A stretch of 64,000 nt of DNA, taken from NCBI RefSeq assembly GCF_023147505.1, contig NZ_JAHXPB010000003.1, positions 310,001-374,000 on the forward strand, in the 5' to 3' direction. This document shows positions 1 to 8,466 of this stretch, piece by piece. Origin of the DNA: Brevundimonas sp. EYE_349 (GTDB lineage Bacteria; Pseudomonadota; Alphaproteobacteria; Caulobacterales; Caulobacteraceae). Within the stretch, counting starts at the first letter, position 1, and the number at the start of each line of letters is the position of its first letter. The position numbers and the translations under genes were made by a program. The notes under the pieces were generated by a model. That model searched no databases. It was not told the DNA's origin and was given only the letters and a program-made list of their open reading frames with translations.

Positions 1-18
1 GGATTCGAAGGCGTCCAT
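1..18 (-). CDS. cheA: Start of probable cheA (cut by window edge)
   Basis: Only six codons are inside the window: ATG followed by codons reading DAFES on the minus strand, 27 bases after the stop of cheY. In Caulobacter the chemotaxis operon runs mcpA-cheX-cheYI-cheA, so the next gene in this order should be the CheA histidine kinase. The visible N-terminus is compatible with alphaproteobacterial CheA proteins that start MD followed by an acidic/aromatic stretch. No clear Shine-Dalgarno sequence is visible. The call rests mainly on gene order, so it is tentative. Confidence 0.45.
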
Positions 19-45
19 TGATTGCGGGTCCGGCGGGCGTGTCGA

Positions 46-411
46 TCAGGCCGCGACGCGGCGAACGGCGTCCACCAGCTTTGCGGGGTCGAAGGGTTTG
101 ACGATCCAGCCCGTGGCGCCGGCCGCGCGGGCGCGCGCCTTCTTCTCGACATCGCTTTCGGTGGTCAGGACCAGGACGGGCGTGGCGCGGTGGTTCGGAT
201 CGGCGCGCACGCCCTCGATCACCCCGAACCCGTCCATGCGCGGCATGTTGATGTCGGTGATGACGACGTCGGCGCCCCGCGCGGCCAGGGTTTCCAGACC
301 GTCGATCCCGTCCACGGCCTGGATCACGGTATAGCCCGCATCCTCCAGCGCCAGCAACAGCATGTCCCGCATGGTGCGCGAATCGTCGATCGTCAAAACG
401 GTCTTGGTCAC
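46..411 (-). CDS. cheY: CheY-type single-domain response regulator
   Basis: 121-residue receiver domain that should carry the CheA phosphoryl signal to the flagellar motor switch in the cytoplasm. The acidic pocket is the DD pair at residues 9-10, the phospho-acceptor is Asp53 in the ITDINMP motif, the switch Thr lies in VLTTES, and the conserved Lys lies in VKPFDP. The start is taken as GTG at 411 because it overlaps the stop of the upstream STAS gene in a GTGA arrangement. Longer in-frame starts would run back through that gene. The gene is third in the mcp-cheX-cheY-cheA order, matching CheYI of Caulobacter. No output domain is present. Confidence 0.93.
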   Translation of the reverse strand: MTKTVLTIDDSRTMRDMLLLALEDAGYTVIQAVDGIDGLETLAARGADVVITDINMPRMDGFGVIEGVRADPNHRATPVLVLTTESDVEKKARARAAGATGWIVKPFDPAKLVDAVRRVAA

Positions 412-683
412 GCTTGAGCCCCTTCGTTGATCAGATCGGGCGCGCCGAAAGCCGCCCATTGTTCGCCCAAAGGTTGCGACACAGAACCTAACCTTAGGTT
501 GACGCCATCGGCGGCCCAGGTTCGGGCGGCCGACAGCAGCACCTGAAGGCAAAGACCACCCAGCCGCTGGACGCCGGAGGCGTCCAGCACCAGGTCGCGG
601 CCGCGTCGCGCCAGGAGCTCGGCCTTCAGCGGCGCCGCCGCCTTCAGGTCCAGGATTTCGGGCAGAACCAGCAGATCGGCCAT
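408..683 (-). CDS. cheX: STAS-domain chemotaxis protein CheX-like
   Basis: 91-residue STAS-domain protein, of the type found in anti-sigma-factor antagonists. The segment DLVLDASGVQRLGGLCLQVL is the usual STAS strand-helix with a Gly/Ser region near the phosphorylatable position, but here the canonical Ser is not obvious. The ATG at 683 shares its A with the TGA of the mcp gene (TGATG), so translation is probably coupled. In Caulobacter the gene between mcpA and cheYI is named cheX and has this size and fold. That CheX is unrelated to the CheX phosphatase of Thermotoga and spirochaetes. Its biochemical role is not established. Confidence 0.8.
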   Translation of the reverse strand: MADLLVLPEILDLKAAAPLKAELLARRGRDLVLDASGVQRLGGLCLQVLLSAARTWAADGVNLRLGSVSQPLGEQWAAFGAPDLINEGAQA

Positions 684-2617
684 CAGAACTCCTCCCATCC
701 GTCTTCGGTAGGCGCGGGTTGCGGCTTCAGGGCGGCGCCGCCGCGTCCCAGGGTCTTCAGCGCGGCGACCATTCGGCTGGGCGCGGACGGGGCGGATGCG
801 CGCGGCGGTGCGACCGGGGCCATCCGCAACGGGCTTTCGCCGACCCGGAACTGGGCCACCGAGGCCTGCAGGCTTTCCGCTTCCTGGGCCAGCGAATGGC
901 TGGCGGCGGTGGACTGTTCGACCATGGCGGCGTTCTGCTGGGTGACCTGATCCATCTGGTTCACGGCCGTATTGACCTGGGCCAGGCCGACGGCCTGCTC
1001 CTGGGCCGAGGCGGCGATTTCGGTGACCAGGCTGTCGATCTCGGCGACCCGGTCCACGATCCGTTGCAGCGCCTCCCCGGTCTCGCCGACCAGTTTGACG
1101 CCCGCGCCGACCTGGCCCGTCGAGGCCGAGATCAGGGTCTTGATCTCCTTGGCGGCCTCGGCCGAACGCTGGGCCAGGGCGCGAACCTCCGACGCCACGA
1201 CCGCGAAGCCGCGACCGGCGTCGCCAGCCCGCGCCGCCTCCACTCCCGCGTTCAAGGCCAGAAGGTTGGTCTGGAAGGCGATCTCGTCGATCACCCCGAT
1301 GATCTGGCTGATCTGCGACGAGGAGGTCTCGATGGCCGTCATGGCGGAGACGGCGTCGCGCACCACCACGCCGCTTTTCTCGGCGTCGCCGCGCGCGGCC
1401 TGGACGACATCCGACGCCTGGCGCGCGCCCGAGGCGGTCTTGTTCACCGTGGCGGTGATCTGATCCAGGGCTGCGGCGGTCTCTTCCAGGCTGGCGGCCT
1501 GTTGTTCGGTGCGTCGCGACAGGTCGTCGGCGGCCTGGCTGATCTCGCCCGCGCCCGAGCGGATGCCCGCCACATTGGCGACGACCACAGACACCGCGCC
1601 CTGAAGCTGGGCGATGGCGGCGTTGAAGTCGGACTTCAACCGCTCGGCTCGCGGCGCCACCTCCAGGGTGAAGCGGTGCGTCAGATCCCCGTTCGCCATG
1701 GCCGACAGGCCGGTGGCCAGGGCCTCGAGGGCCGCCTTGTCCTCGGCCGCGATCCTGGCCTTCTCCGCCTCGTTGGCCGCACGCTCCTGCTCAGACAGCG
1801 AACGCTGGGCCAGGGCTTCCTGTTCGATGCGCATTTTTTCGACGGCGGCGTCGCGGAAGGCCACGACAGCCTGGCTCATCTTGCCGAACTCATCCTTGCG
1901 GTTCGCCCCGGAAATCTGGATCCCCGTGTCGCCCGCCATCAGCTTCTGCATATGGCCGATGATGGCGAACAGCGGACGCACGATCGCGCGCGAGGTCAGG
2001 AAACCCGCCGCCAGGGCGATCAGCAGGGCCGCGATCAGGCCGGCGACGACGGCGACCATGGCGGCGTTGGAGGCCTGCGACTGCGCCTGCCGCGCAGCAG
2101 CGACCGCAGCGGTGTTCGCTTCCTTGATCTCGTCGATCGCTGTTTCCAGCGGCGCCAGATAGGTGTCGGCCAGACCCTTGCGCCCCACAAGGCCAAGCGC
2201 CTCGGCCTTGCGACCATTCGCCATCATGGCCGATCCCGCCACGACCACGTTCTCGTACCATACGGTGTTGGCCTGGATCGCCCGGTCGATCGGCGTCTCG
2301 CGCTGGCCCGAGAGGTCATCACGCAGTTCCTCCATCGCCTCGAGGAACTTGGCGCGATGCTCATCGACCCGCTGACGATAATAGGGATCCTCGGACAGAA
2401 GATACCCGCGGAAGGCGTTTTCCTGGCGCGTGACATAGAACTCGGCGGCGGCGGCGTCGCGGATCGCCTTGTTCTCCAACGTCCTTTGATCGCCGGCCGC
2501 ATTGATCCTGACCAAACTGGCGACGATGACCACGCCCATTACGGCGATGGTCGTCAGCACAAGGGCGAAGGCCGTGAACAGCTTTCGGCCGACCGGCATG
2601 TTTTCGATAAGCTTCAA
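683..2617 (-). CDS. mcpA: Methyl-accepting chemotaxis protein (McpA-like)
   Basis: 644-residue inner-membrane chemoreceptor. A first membrane helix (about residues 12-35), a periplasmic helical segment of about 150 residues that resembles a CHASE3-type or four-helix bundle sensor, a second membrane helix (about 185-208), a HAMP domain, and a long cytoplasmic coiled coil can be traced. The signalling hairpin is canonical (EIAFQTNLLALNAGVEAARA, then GRGFAVVASEVRALAQRSAEA). The last residues, GWEEF, fit the tail pentapeptide that tethers CheR and CheB in other receptors. The start is a TTG preceded by AAGGGGA. It is the first che gene and lies 24 bases after the TorF-like gene, so the two may share a transcript. 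Confidence 0.95.
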   Translation of the reverse strand: MKLIENMPVGRKLFTAFALVLTTIAVMGVVIVASLVRINAAGDQRTLENKAIRDAAAAEFYVTRQENAFRGYLLSEDPYYRQRVDEHRAKFLEAMEELRDDLSGQRETPIDRAIQANTVWYENVVVAGSAMMANGRKAEALGLVGRKGLADTYLAPLETAIDEIKEANTAAVAAARQAQSQASNAAMVAVVAGLIAALLIALAAGFLTSRAIVRPLFAIIGHMQKLMAGDTGIQISGANRKDEFGKMSQAVVAFRDAAVEKMRIEQEALAQRSLSEQERAANEAEKARIAAEDKAALEALATGLSAMANGDLTHRFTLEVAPRAERLKSDFNAAIAQLQGAVSVVVANVAGIRSGAGEISQAADDLSRRTEQQAASLEETAAALDQITATVNKTASGARQASDVVQAARGDAEKSGVVVRDAVSAMTAIETSSSQISQIIGVIDEIAFQTNLLALNAGVEAARAGDAGRGFAVVASEVRALAQRSAEAAKEIKTLISASTGQVGAGVKLVGETGEALQRIVDRVAEIDSLVTEIAASAQEQAVGLAQVNTAVNQMDQVTQQNAAMVEQSTAASHSLAQEAESLQASVAQFRVGESPLRMAPVAPPRASAPSAPSRMVAALKTLGRGGAALKPQPAPTEDGWEEF

Positions 2618-2641
2618 CTCAATATCCCCTTACTGGGTCAA

Positions 2642-3325
2642 TCAAAACGAATAGGCGGCGGAGGCCACGAGGCGACCTTCATAGGGTTCGCCCGCGTTGT
2701 GGCGGTCGGTGTCGTACCAGCGCAGATCCAGGCCGACGGCGTCGGTCAGTCGGCGTTTGGCGCCCAGGTTCCAGGCGTTGTAATCAACCCCGCCGTCCGC
2801 CATGCGATTAGCGACGGCAGCCGAAACCTTGGTGGCGGCGGACATTGCGACGGCGCCCTGAAGCTCCAGCCACCAGGCGGCCTTCGTCGCGGCGAAACCG
2901 TCGGGCGAATAGTTGACGCGAATCCGCGTCGCGACCGGGCCCAGCTTGCGAGCGGCGTCAGCCTGATATTCCCAATAGTTGGCGTCCACGCCCGCGCGGC
3001 TGCCCGGCAGGTCGCGGTTCAGGACGGCCAGATCGAAGGCGAAACCCGCCGCTCTCGGCCGCCAGCCCAAGGTCGATATGATTTCCATATCGTAGCCCTG
3101 CGACCCGGCGGCGTCTGTCGCGAAGACGCTGACGTAAGCCTGGCCCAGCACGGTCTCGACCTTGGCGAAGGGCGCGATGTCGCCGTCGCTCTTGCCCAGG
3201 CCCTTGCCGACGTACTGGCTGGCGACGCCCGCCTCGCCGGAAAGGGATTGCGCCTGGGCGACAAGGGGAAACGCGAAAACGAGGCCTACGACGACCGCTG
3301 GGAATGCAATGGTTTGGCGACGCAA
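2642..3325 (-). CDS. TorF-family putative outer-membrane porin
   Basis: 227 residues from a TTG start at 3325, which is preceded by AGGGG nine bases upstream and gives a normal signal peptide (RRQTIAFPAVVVGLVFAFPLVAQA). An ATG at 3400 would add an unlikely 25-residue leader. The mature protein has alternating short strands, aromatic girdle residues and a terminal Phe (ASAAYSF), typical of a small outer-membrane beta barrel. It resembles the TorF/Gcw_chp group of putative porins with its SxYVxKG-like opening (SQYVGKGLGKSDGD). The substrate is unknown. It is divergent from the FixL-like kinase and immediately upstream of mcp. Confidence 0.72.
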   Translation of the reverse strand: MRRQTIAFPAVVVGLVFAFPLVAQAQSLSGEAGVASQYVGKGLGKSDGDIAPFAKVETVLGQAYVSVFATDAAGSQGYDMEIISTLGWRPRAAGFAFDLAVLNRDLPGSRAGVDANYWEYQADAARKLGPVATRIRVNYSPDGFAATKAAWWLELQGAVAMSAATKVSAAVANRMADGGVDYNAWNLGAKRRLTDAVGLDLRWYDTDRHNAGEPYEGRLVASAAYSF

Positions 3326-3495
3326 GATCGAAAGCCCCTGGAACCGTCGCAATATGCTTTCCAAGCGTGAGGCGATGATTAATGCCGGGCGGAATTTCAT
3401 CCTTATGTAGAAGTGCGTAGCCGCAGCCGGCTTCGAGCCTCTGTTTCGCACATCTGCGGCACACCGATTGCGCGCACAGCCCTCAACTCCGCGGA

Positions 3496-3539
3496 TTACG
3501 TATTTCCCCGCATTAGAGGATGGCCTATACCGAAATACG
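3496..3539 (+). promoter_or_regulatory. Possible FixJ-type operator upstream of the kinase
   Basis: The sequence TTACGTATTTCCCCGCATTA (3496-3515) resembles the TA-GTA-TTTCC core of described FixJ binding sites. The octamer CGTATTTC recurs in inverted orientation at 3532-3539 (GAAATACG). Both lie 50-90 bases before the ATG of the FixL/FixJ-like pair, in the 261-base divergent region shared with the porin gene. FixJ autoregulation is known in related bacteria, so this is a reasonable site, but the assignment is by similarity to a remembered consensus. Confidence 0.4.
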
Positions 3540-3586
3540 CCGAAAAGACGGCTAAGGGAGCGCCCGGCTGTTTTGCGTCCGTCAGC

Positions 3587-5059
3587 ATGAGCCCTGGTAA
3601 AAGCGACTTTCCCCTTGCTGGCGCGCGGGGTTTTCTGAACCTTCGCCTGGCGAACACCTGGCCGGGCGGCGCCTTGATCGCATGCACCAGCGTATTGGCG
3701 GCGATGGGATTGAGGCTGGCGCTGGAGCCCGTCGCCAAATTCTATTACCTGCCAATGGTGCCGGCAGTGATGATCACCGCCCTTCTGGCGCCGCGCAGCT
3801 CGGTCTTCCTGTCGATCATTCTGTCCATCGTCGGGATAGAGCTGACGGTCAGACGGGGCGGCGTGGTGGATACGATGGCGAACGGCGGCCTGTTCGCCCT
3901 GGTCGGGCTAGCCGTGGCAGAGGCCTGCAGCCGCCTGCGGGCGTCTCGCGATGCGGCCGAAACCCTGGCCCGCAACCTGGCGCATCGCAAGACGCTGCTG
4001 ACCACCATCCTGGCCTCCATGTCCGTGGTCACTCTGGACGACGGCGGCCGAATCCGGCGCATCACCCGAAGCGCCGCCGCGCTGCTGGGGCTTGAACCGC
4101 AACAGGCCATCGGGCGACGTTTCGATGATCTGGCGCCCGGTTTCGACGCAACGCCGGCTGAGGGTTCGGCGCGGGGCGACGAGGCGTCCCGGCTGTGGCT
4201 GATCGAGCGTCCAGGCCAGGAGCCGGTCCGCCTGACCATCAACGCGCATAAGCTGGCCGACGACGCCGCGCCGGAACGGATCGTCCTGACCCTGACGGAC
4301 CAGAGCCAGGCCGAGGCGACCCGACGCCAGGAACGTGAGTTGAACGACCGCCTCAGCAGCGTCTGGCGTCTGAACTCCATGGGCGAAATGGCCGCGACGC
4401 TGGCGCACGAGTTGAATCAGCCGCTCAGCGCGGCCGCAGTCTATCTGCACGCAGGTCGGACCGATCTGTCCCGGATCGGCCCCGCAGCCGAACCGACCGT
4501 CGACACCCTGGACCTGGCCAAGGCCCAGTTGCTGCGCGCGGGCGACATCATCCGGCGGATGCGCGAAATGATCTCCAACGGGTCGCGCGCCTTCAGCGAG
4601 GAGCGGGCCGCGCAGATCATTCGCGACCTGGAGCCGGTGATCGCCCTGATCGGTCAGGACACCGGCGTCGCCATTCGCATAGAAACCGACGGAGCGGACG
4701 ATCAGGTGCTGGCCGACCGCATCCAGTTACAGCAGGCCCTGGCCAACCTGATCCGAAACGCCGTGGATGCGGTCATGGACCGCGACGACGGTCTGGTGAC
4801 GGTGATCGGTCGCACGCTTGGCTCCGAGGGCTACGAGATTTCGGTGCGCGACAATGGGCCGGGCATCGCCGAGGATCAGATGCACCGCATCTTCGACCCG
4901 ATGATCTCGACCAAGACCGGCGGCATGGGCCTGGGCCTGTCCGTCACCCGCTCCATTGTCGAAAGCCACGGCTCGGCCCTGGTCGTCAGCCGTCCGCAGG
5001 ACGGCGGAGCCTGTTTCACGTTTCGATTGTCACGCCCCACGGAGTCTGAAGCCCCATGA
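3587..5059 (+). CDS. FixL-like membrane sensor histidine kinase
   Basis: 490 residues from the ATG at 3587. Three or four membrane helices (about residues 27-115, DUF4118-like) are followed by a PAS domain (about 135-245), a HisKA domain with His274 in TLAHELNQPLS, and a HATPase domain with N box (NLIRNAVDAV), DNGPGI and GLGLS motifs. The H-box and its DxxNQPL-like context are those of FixL/DctB-type kinases. I cannot find the heme-ligating His of true FixL in the PAS, so the signal may not be oxygen. The stop overlaps the FixJ-like gene (ATGA). The start is chosen because upstream in-frame residues are low complexity and cross the putative operator. Confidence 0.85.
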   Translation: MSPGKSDFPLAGARGFLNLRLANTWPGGALIACTSVLAAMGLRLALEPVAKFYYLPMVPAVMITALLAPRSSVFLSIILSIVGIELTVRRGGVVDTMANGGLFALVGLAVAEACSRLRASRDAAETLARNLAHRKTLLTTILASMSVVTLDDGGRIRRITRSAAALLGLEPQQAIGRRFDDLAPGFDATPAEGSARGDEASRLWLIERPGQEPVRLTINAHKLADDAAPERIVLTLTDQSQAEATRRQERELNDRLSSVWRLNSMGEMAATLAHELNQPLSAAAVYLHAGRTDLSRIGPAAEPTVDTLDLAKAQLLRAGDIIRRMREMISNGSRAFSEERAAQIIRDLEPVIALIGQDTGVAIRIETDGADDQVLADRIQLQQALANLIRNAVDAVMDRDDGLVTVIGRTLGSEGYEISVRDNGPGIAEDQMHRIFDPMISTKTGGMGLGLSVTRSIVESHGSALVVSRPQDGGACFTFRLSRPTESEAP

Positions 5060-5667
5060 CCCCGCATTCCATCTTCATCGTCGACGACGATCCCGCCATG
5101 CGCGACGCCCTGACCCTGATGTTGCGCGGCGCCGGGTTTCGCGCCCGAGCCTTCGTCAGCGCCGACGACTTTCTGGGCGACCTGCCGACAGACGCCAGCG
5201 CCTGCGTCGTCACCGACGTTCGGATGCCGGGGGTCGAGGGGCCGGAGCTTGTGCGCCGATTGAAGACCCTGCGCGGCGACAGCTGGCCGGTCATCGTCAT
5301 CACCGGCCACGCCGACGTGCCGCTGGCGGTGCAGCTGATGAAGGCGGGCGTCTCGGACTTCATCGAAAAGCCGTTCGATCCGCAGCAGATCCTGGACAGC
5401 GTCGGCCGCTGCATCGCCTCGCTGAGCGGGCTGGAGGCCGAACGCGCCGCGCGCGAGGAGGCGCAAGGCCGCCTCGCCTCCCTGACCAACCGCGAGCGCC
5501 AGGTGTTCGACGCCCTGATCGACGGTTGCTCCAACAAGGAGATCGCCCTTCGTCTGGAGATCAGCCCGCGCACCGTCGAGATTTTCCGCGCCAAGGTGAT
5601 GACCAAGATGCAGGCGCCGAACCTGTCCACCCTGGTGCGGATCGGAATGCGTCTAGGCGACGCTTGA
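5056..5667 (+). CDS. fixJ: FixJ-family response regulator
   Basis: 203 residues: an N-terminal receiver domain with DDD at 10-12, phospho-acceptor Asp54 (VVTDVRMPG) and Lys in IEKPFD, then a LuxR-type helix-turn-helix (about 136-195; LTNRERQVFDALIDG, SNKEIALRLEISPRTVE). This is the FixJ architecture and length. It is the partner of the preceding kinase, with which it overlaps by four bases. It likely acts as a DNA-binding activator, possibly of its own operon given the upstream motif at 3496. The symbol is by family; whether it controls micro-aerobic genes cannot be read from the sequence. Confidence 0.85.
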   Translation: MTPHSIFIVDDDPAMRDALTLMLRGAGFRARAFVSADDFLGDLPTDASACVVTDVRMPGVEGPELVRRLKTLRGDSWPVIVITGHADVPLAVQLMKAGVSDFIEKPFDPQQILDSVGRCIASLSGLEAERAAREEAQGRLASLTNRERQVFDALIDGCSNKEIALRLEISPRTVEIFRAKVMTKMQAPNLSTLVRIGMRLGDA

Positions 5668-5701
5668 GCCGGAGCGAAATCGTCGCCACCTTAGAACAAT
5701 C

Positions 5702-8191
5702 ATGAGCGACCGGTCCGCAGGCCTGGCCCCATCGCGCGTCACCGCGGTTCTGGGCCCCACCAACACCGGCAAGACCCATCTGGCGGTCGAGCGGATGCTG
5801 GGTCATGCCTCGGGCATGATCGGCCTGCCGCTGCGGCTGCTGGCGCGGGAAATCTATGAGCGGATCGTCAGGTTGCGCGGGGCCGCCGCCGTCGCCCTGA
5901 TCACGGGCGAGGAGAAGATCGTCCCGACGCGCCCGCACTATTTCGTCTGCACGGTCGAAGCGATGCCGCTGGAACGCTCGGTCGAGTTCCTGGCTATCGA
6001 CGAGATCCAGCTGGTCGCCGACCCGGAGCGCGGCCACGTCTTCACCCAGCGGCTGCTGCACGCGCGCGGCCGGTTCGAGACCATGTTCTTGGGCGCGGGC
6101 ACGATGGAGCCGCTGATCCGCCGTCTGGTCCCGGACGTCGAGATCGTGACGCGGGATCGCCTGTCCACCCTGTCCTATGCGGGGTCCAAGAAGCTGACCC
6201 GCCTGCCTCGACGCAGCGCCATCGTCGCCTTCTCCACCGACCGGGTTTACGCCATCGCTGAGCTGATCCGGCGTCAGCGCGGCGGGGCGGCGGTGGTCAT
6301 GGGCTCGCTCAGTCCCCGCACCCGCAACGCTCAAGTGGCCCTGTATCAGTCGGGCGAGGTCGACTTCCTGGTCGCCACCGACGCCATCGGCATGGGGCTG
6401 AACATGGACGTGGACCATGTCGCCTTTGCGGGCCTGAGAAAGTTCGACGGCAGGCGGACCCGCTGGCTGCACGCCCATGAGATCGGCCAGATCGCGGGCC
6501 GAGCGGGCCGCCATCTGCGCGACGGCACTTTCGGCGTGACGGCCGAAGCCGAGGACCTGGATCCCGATCTGGTCGAACAGGTGGTCGAACACCGGTTCGA
6601 TCCGGTCGAGGCGGCGGAGTGGCGCAACGCCCGGCTGGACTTTGACACCCTGCCCGACCTGCTGCGGTCCCTGACCGTCACGCCCCAGCGGTCGGGCCTC
6701 AGCCTGACGGCGGAGGCCTTGGACGAAACCCTGCTGCGCCGCCTGATCAGGGACGAGGAGATCGCCCGCATCGGCCGCTCGCGCGGGGCCATCATGCGTC
6801 TGTGGGAGGCGTGTCAGCTGCCGGACTTCCAGAAGACGACGTTGGATGAGCACAGCCGTCTGGCCAAGGACGTCTTCACCGCCCTGACCAGCAAGCGCGG
6901 GCGGTTGGCGGACGACTGGATGGCGCCCCGCTTCGCCTTCGTGGACCGTGACGACGGCCAGATCGACCAACTTTCAGCGCGGCTGTCGGCCGTGCGCACC
7001 CTCTCCTACATCGCCAACCGGCCTGACTGGGTTCACGACGCCCAAGGTTGGCGCGACAAGACCCGCGCGCTGGAGGACCGGCTGTCCGACGTGTTGCACG
7101 AACGTCTGACCGCGCGGTTCGTGGATCGCCGCACCACCGCCCTGATGCGCGCCCTGAACGTGCGCGACGACACCTTTGCAGGCGTCGCCGACGACGGCGA
7201 GGTGACGGTCGAGGGACAGGTGGTGGGCCAGCTTCAGGGTGTCCATTTCCAGATGGAGAAGGGGTCGTCCGCGCTGGAAGACCGGACCTTGCGCCAGGCC
7301 GCCGTCCGCGCCGTGACGCCCGAGATCAACCGCCGTCTGGGACGGTTGGCCGCCGAGACCGACGACGCCTATTCGGTCACGCCCGACGGTGCGGTGCTGT
7401 GGCGCGGCGTGCTGACGGCCCAGATTACAGCGACGCCGCAGGGGGCCGATCCGTTTTCACCCCAGGTTCGGCTGCTGGGCGATCTTGGCCCCACGCCTGC
7501 GCGCGAGCGGGCGCAGCGTCGGCTGGAGGCGTGGCTGGCTTCGGAGGCTGGCCGGGCGCTGCGTGATCTGCGCCGCCTGCGTCAGGCGGTCGAGACCGGC
7601 GCCCTCAAGGGCCTGCCGCGCGGCGTCGCCTTTCGCCTGATCGAAGCCGGGGGCCTGATCGACCGGCGCGAGGTCGAACGCGATCTGGCCGCCCTGAGCC
7701 AGGTGGAGCGGCGCACGCTGAAAAGCTTCGCCATCCGCGTCGGGGTGCATTCGGTCTGGCTGCCGGGCCTGCAGAAGCCCCGCGCACGCCATTTCGCCCA
7801 AGCCTTCATCGCCGCGCCCCTGATCCCGGCGACGCCCGACCTGATCCCGACCCCGGTCGAGACGCCCTCGCCGCGCCTGCTGTCGGCGCATGGCCTGCGT
7901 CTGGCGGGCCGCTGGCTGGCGCCGGTCGACACGCTGGAGAGGATGGCTGAACTGCGCGCCGCCAATCACGGACGGCTGTCGGACGAAGCTCTGACCGAAC
8001 TAGGGTGGAGCCCCGATCAGGCGAAACAGGTCATCGCCGCCCTGAAGACCGACCGCGCCAGACAGCCGGACAGGCCAGGCGCCGCGCCCAGGCCGGTGAA
8101 GGATTCACCCTTCGCGGCGCTGGCGGCCCTGACGGAGGCGCCGCCCGCACGCGCCAAGCGACGCCGCCCGCGCCGGAAGGCAAAGGCTTGA
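5702..8191 (+). CDS. SUV3/MgpS-like ATP-dependent RNA/DNA helicase
   Basis: 829-residue superfamily 2 helicase. Motif I is GPTNTGKTH (residues 18-26), the DEXH-like motif is AIDEIQL, and motifs V and VI are ATDAIGMGLNMDVD and QIAGRAGR. This combination is that of the mitochondrial SUV3 family and its alphaproteobacterial homologues, where it acts in RNA turnover. The long C-terminal half (after about 350) is helical, and the end is a basic tail (RAKRRRPRRKAKA) likely to bind nucleic acid. The stop overlaps the TTG start of the S4 protein (TTGA), a pairing that suggests shared RNA work. Confidence 0.88.
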   Translation: MSDRSAGLAPSRVTAVLGPTNTGKTHLAVERMLGHASGMIGLPLRLLAREIYERIVRLRGAAAVALITGEEKIVPTRPHYFVCTVEAMPLERSVEFLAIDEIQLVADPERGHVFTQRLLHARGRFETMFLGAGTMEPLIRRLVPDVEIVTRDRLSTLSYAGSKKLTRLPRRSAIVAFSTDRVYAIAELIRRQRGGAAVVMGSLSPRTRNAQVALYQSGEVDFLVATDAIGMGLNMDVDHVAFAGLRKFDGRRTRWLHAHEIGQIAGRAGRHLRDGTFGVTAEAEDLDPDLVEQVVEHRFDPVEAAEWRNARLDFDTLPDLLRSLTVTPQRSGLSLTAEALDETLLRRLIRDEEIARIGRSRGAIMRLWEACQLPDFQKTTLDEHSRLAKDVFTALTSKRGRLADDWMAPRFAFVDRDDGQIDQLSARLSAVRTLSYIANRPDWVHDAQGWRDKTRALEDRLSDVLHERLTARFVDRRTTALMRALNVRDDTFAGVADDGEVTVEGQVVGQLQGVHFQMEKGSSALEDRTLRQAAVRAVTPEINRRLGRLAAETDDAYSVTPDGAVLWRGVLTAQITATPQGADPFSPQVRLLGDLGPTPARERAQRRLEAWLASEAGRALRDLRRLRQAVETGALKGLPRGVAFRLIEAGGLIDRREVERDLAALSQVERRTLKSFAIRVGVHSVWLPGLQKPRARHFAQAFIAAPLIPATPDLIPTPVETPSPRLLSAHGLRLAGRWLAPVDTLERMAELRAANHGRLSDEALTELGWSPDQAKQVIAALKTDRARQPDRPGAAPRPVKDSPFAALAALTEAPPARAKRRRPRRKAKA

Positions 8192-8466
8192 GCGAGGACG
8201 CCTGCCGCATCGACATATGGCTGTGGCGCGCCCGGTTCGTGAAGACGCGGGGCCTGGCCGCCGGCCTGGTCGAGCGCGGCGCCGTGCGGCTGACGCATCA
8301 CGGGCGCGAGACGCGGCTGGACAAGCCCAGTCGCTGCGTCCACGTCGGCGACCGGCTGACCTTCGCCCAGAACGGGCGCGTCGTCAGCCTGCGTGTCGAG
8401 GCTCTGGGTGAAAGGCGCGGACCCGCCGAGGAAGCCCGCGCCCTCTACGCCCTTACTTTTGAATGA
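8188..8466 (+). CDS. S4-domain RNA-binding protein (HslR/Hsp15 family)
   Basis: 92 residues from a TTG that overlaps the helicase stop codon. The S4 fold opens with CRIDIWLWRARFVKTRGLAAGLVERGAVRL, the usual two-helix RNA-binding element, followed by a strand pair ending in GDRLTF. Hsp15 binds stalled 50S-nascent chain complexes in E. coli; this shorter alphaproteobacterial relative lacks most of the basic C-terminal extension. Its 3' end overlaps the convergent yceI gene by 14 bases. Earlier in-frame ATG codons would lie inside the helicase gene and are not needed. Confidence 0.85.
   Translation: MSEDACRIDIWLWRARFVKTRGLAAGLVERGAVRLTHHGRETRLDKPSRCVHVGDRLTFAQNGRVVSLRVEALGERRGPAEEARALYALTFE

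Noticed and set aside
719..3370. 883-codon open frame on the plus strand opposite the chemoreceptor
   Set aside because: It is a mirror frame of the GC-rich mcp and porin genes; its translation is low-complexity Arg/Gly/His with no domain, while the minus strand encodes a textbook MCP.
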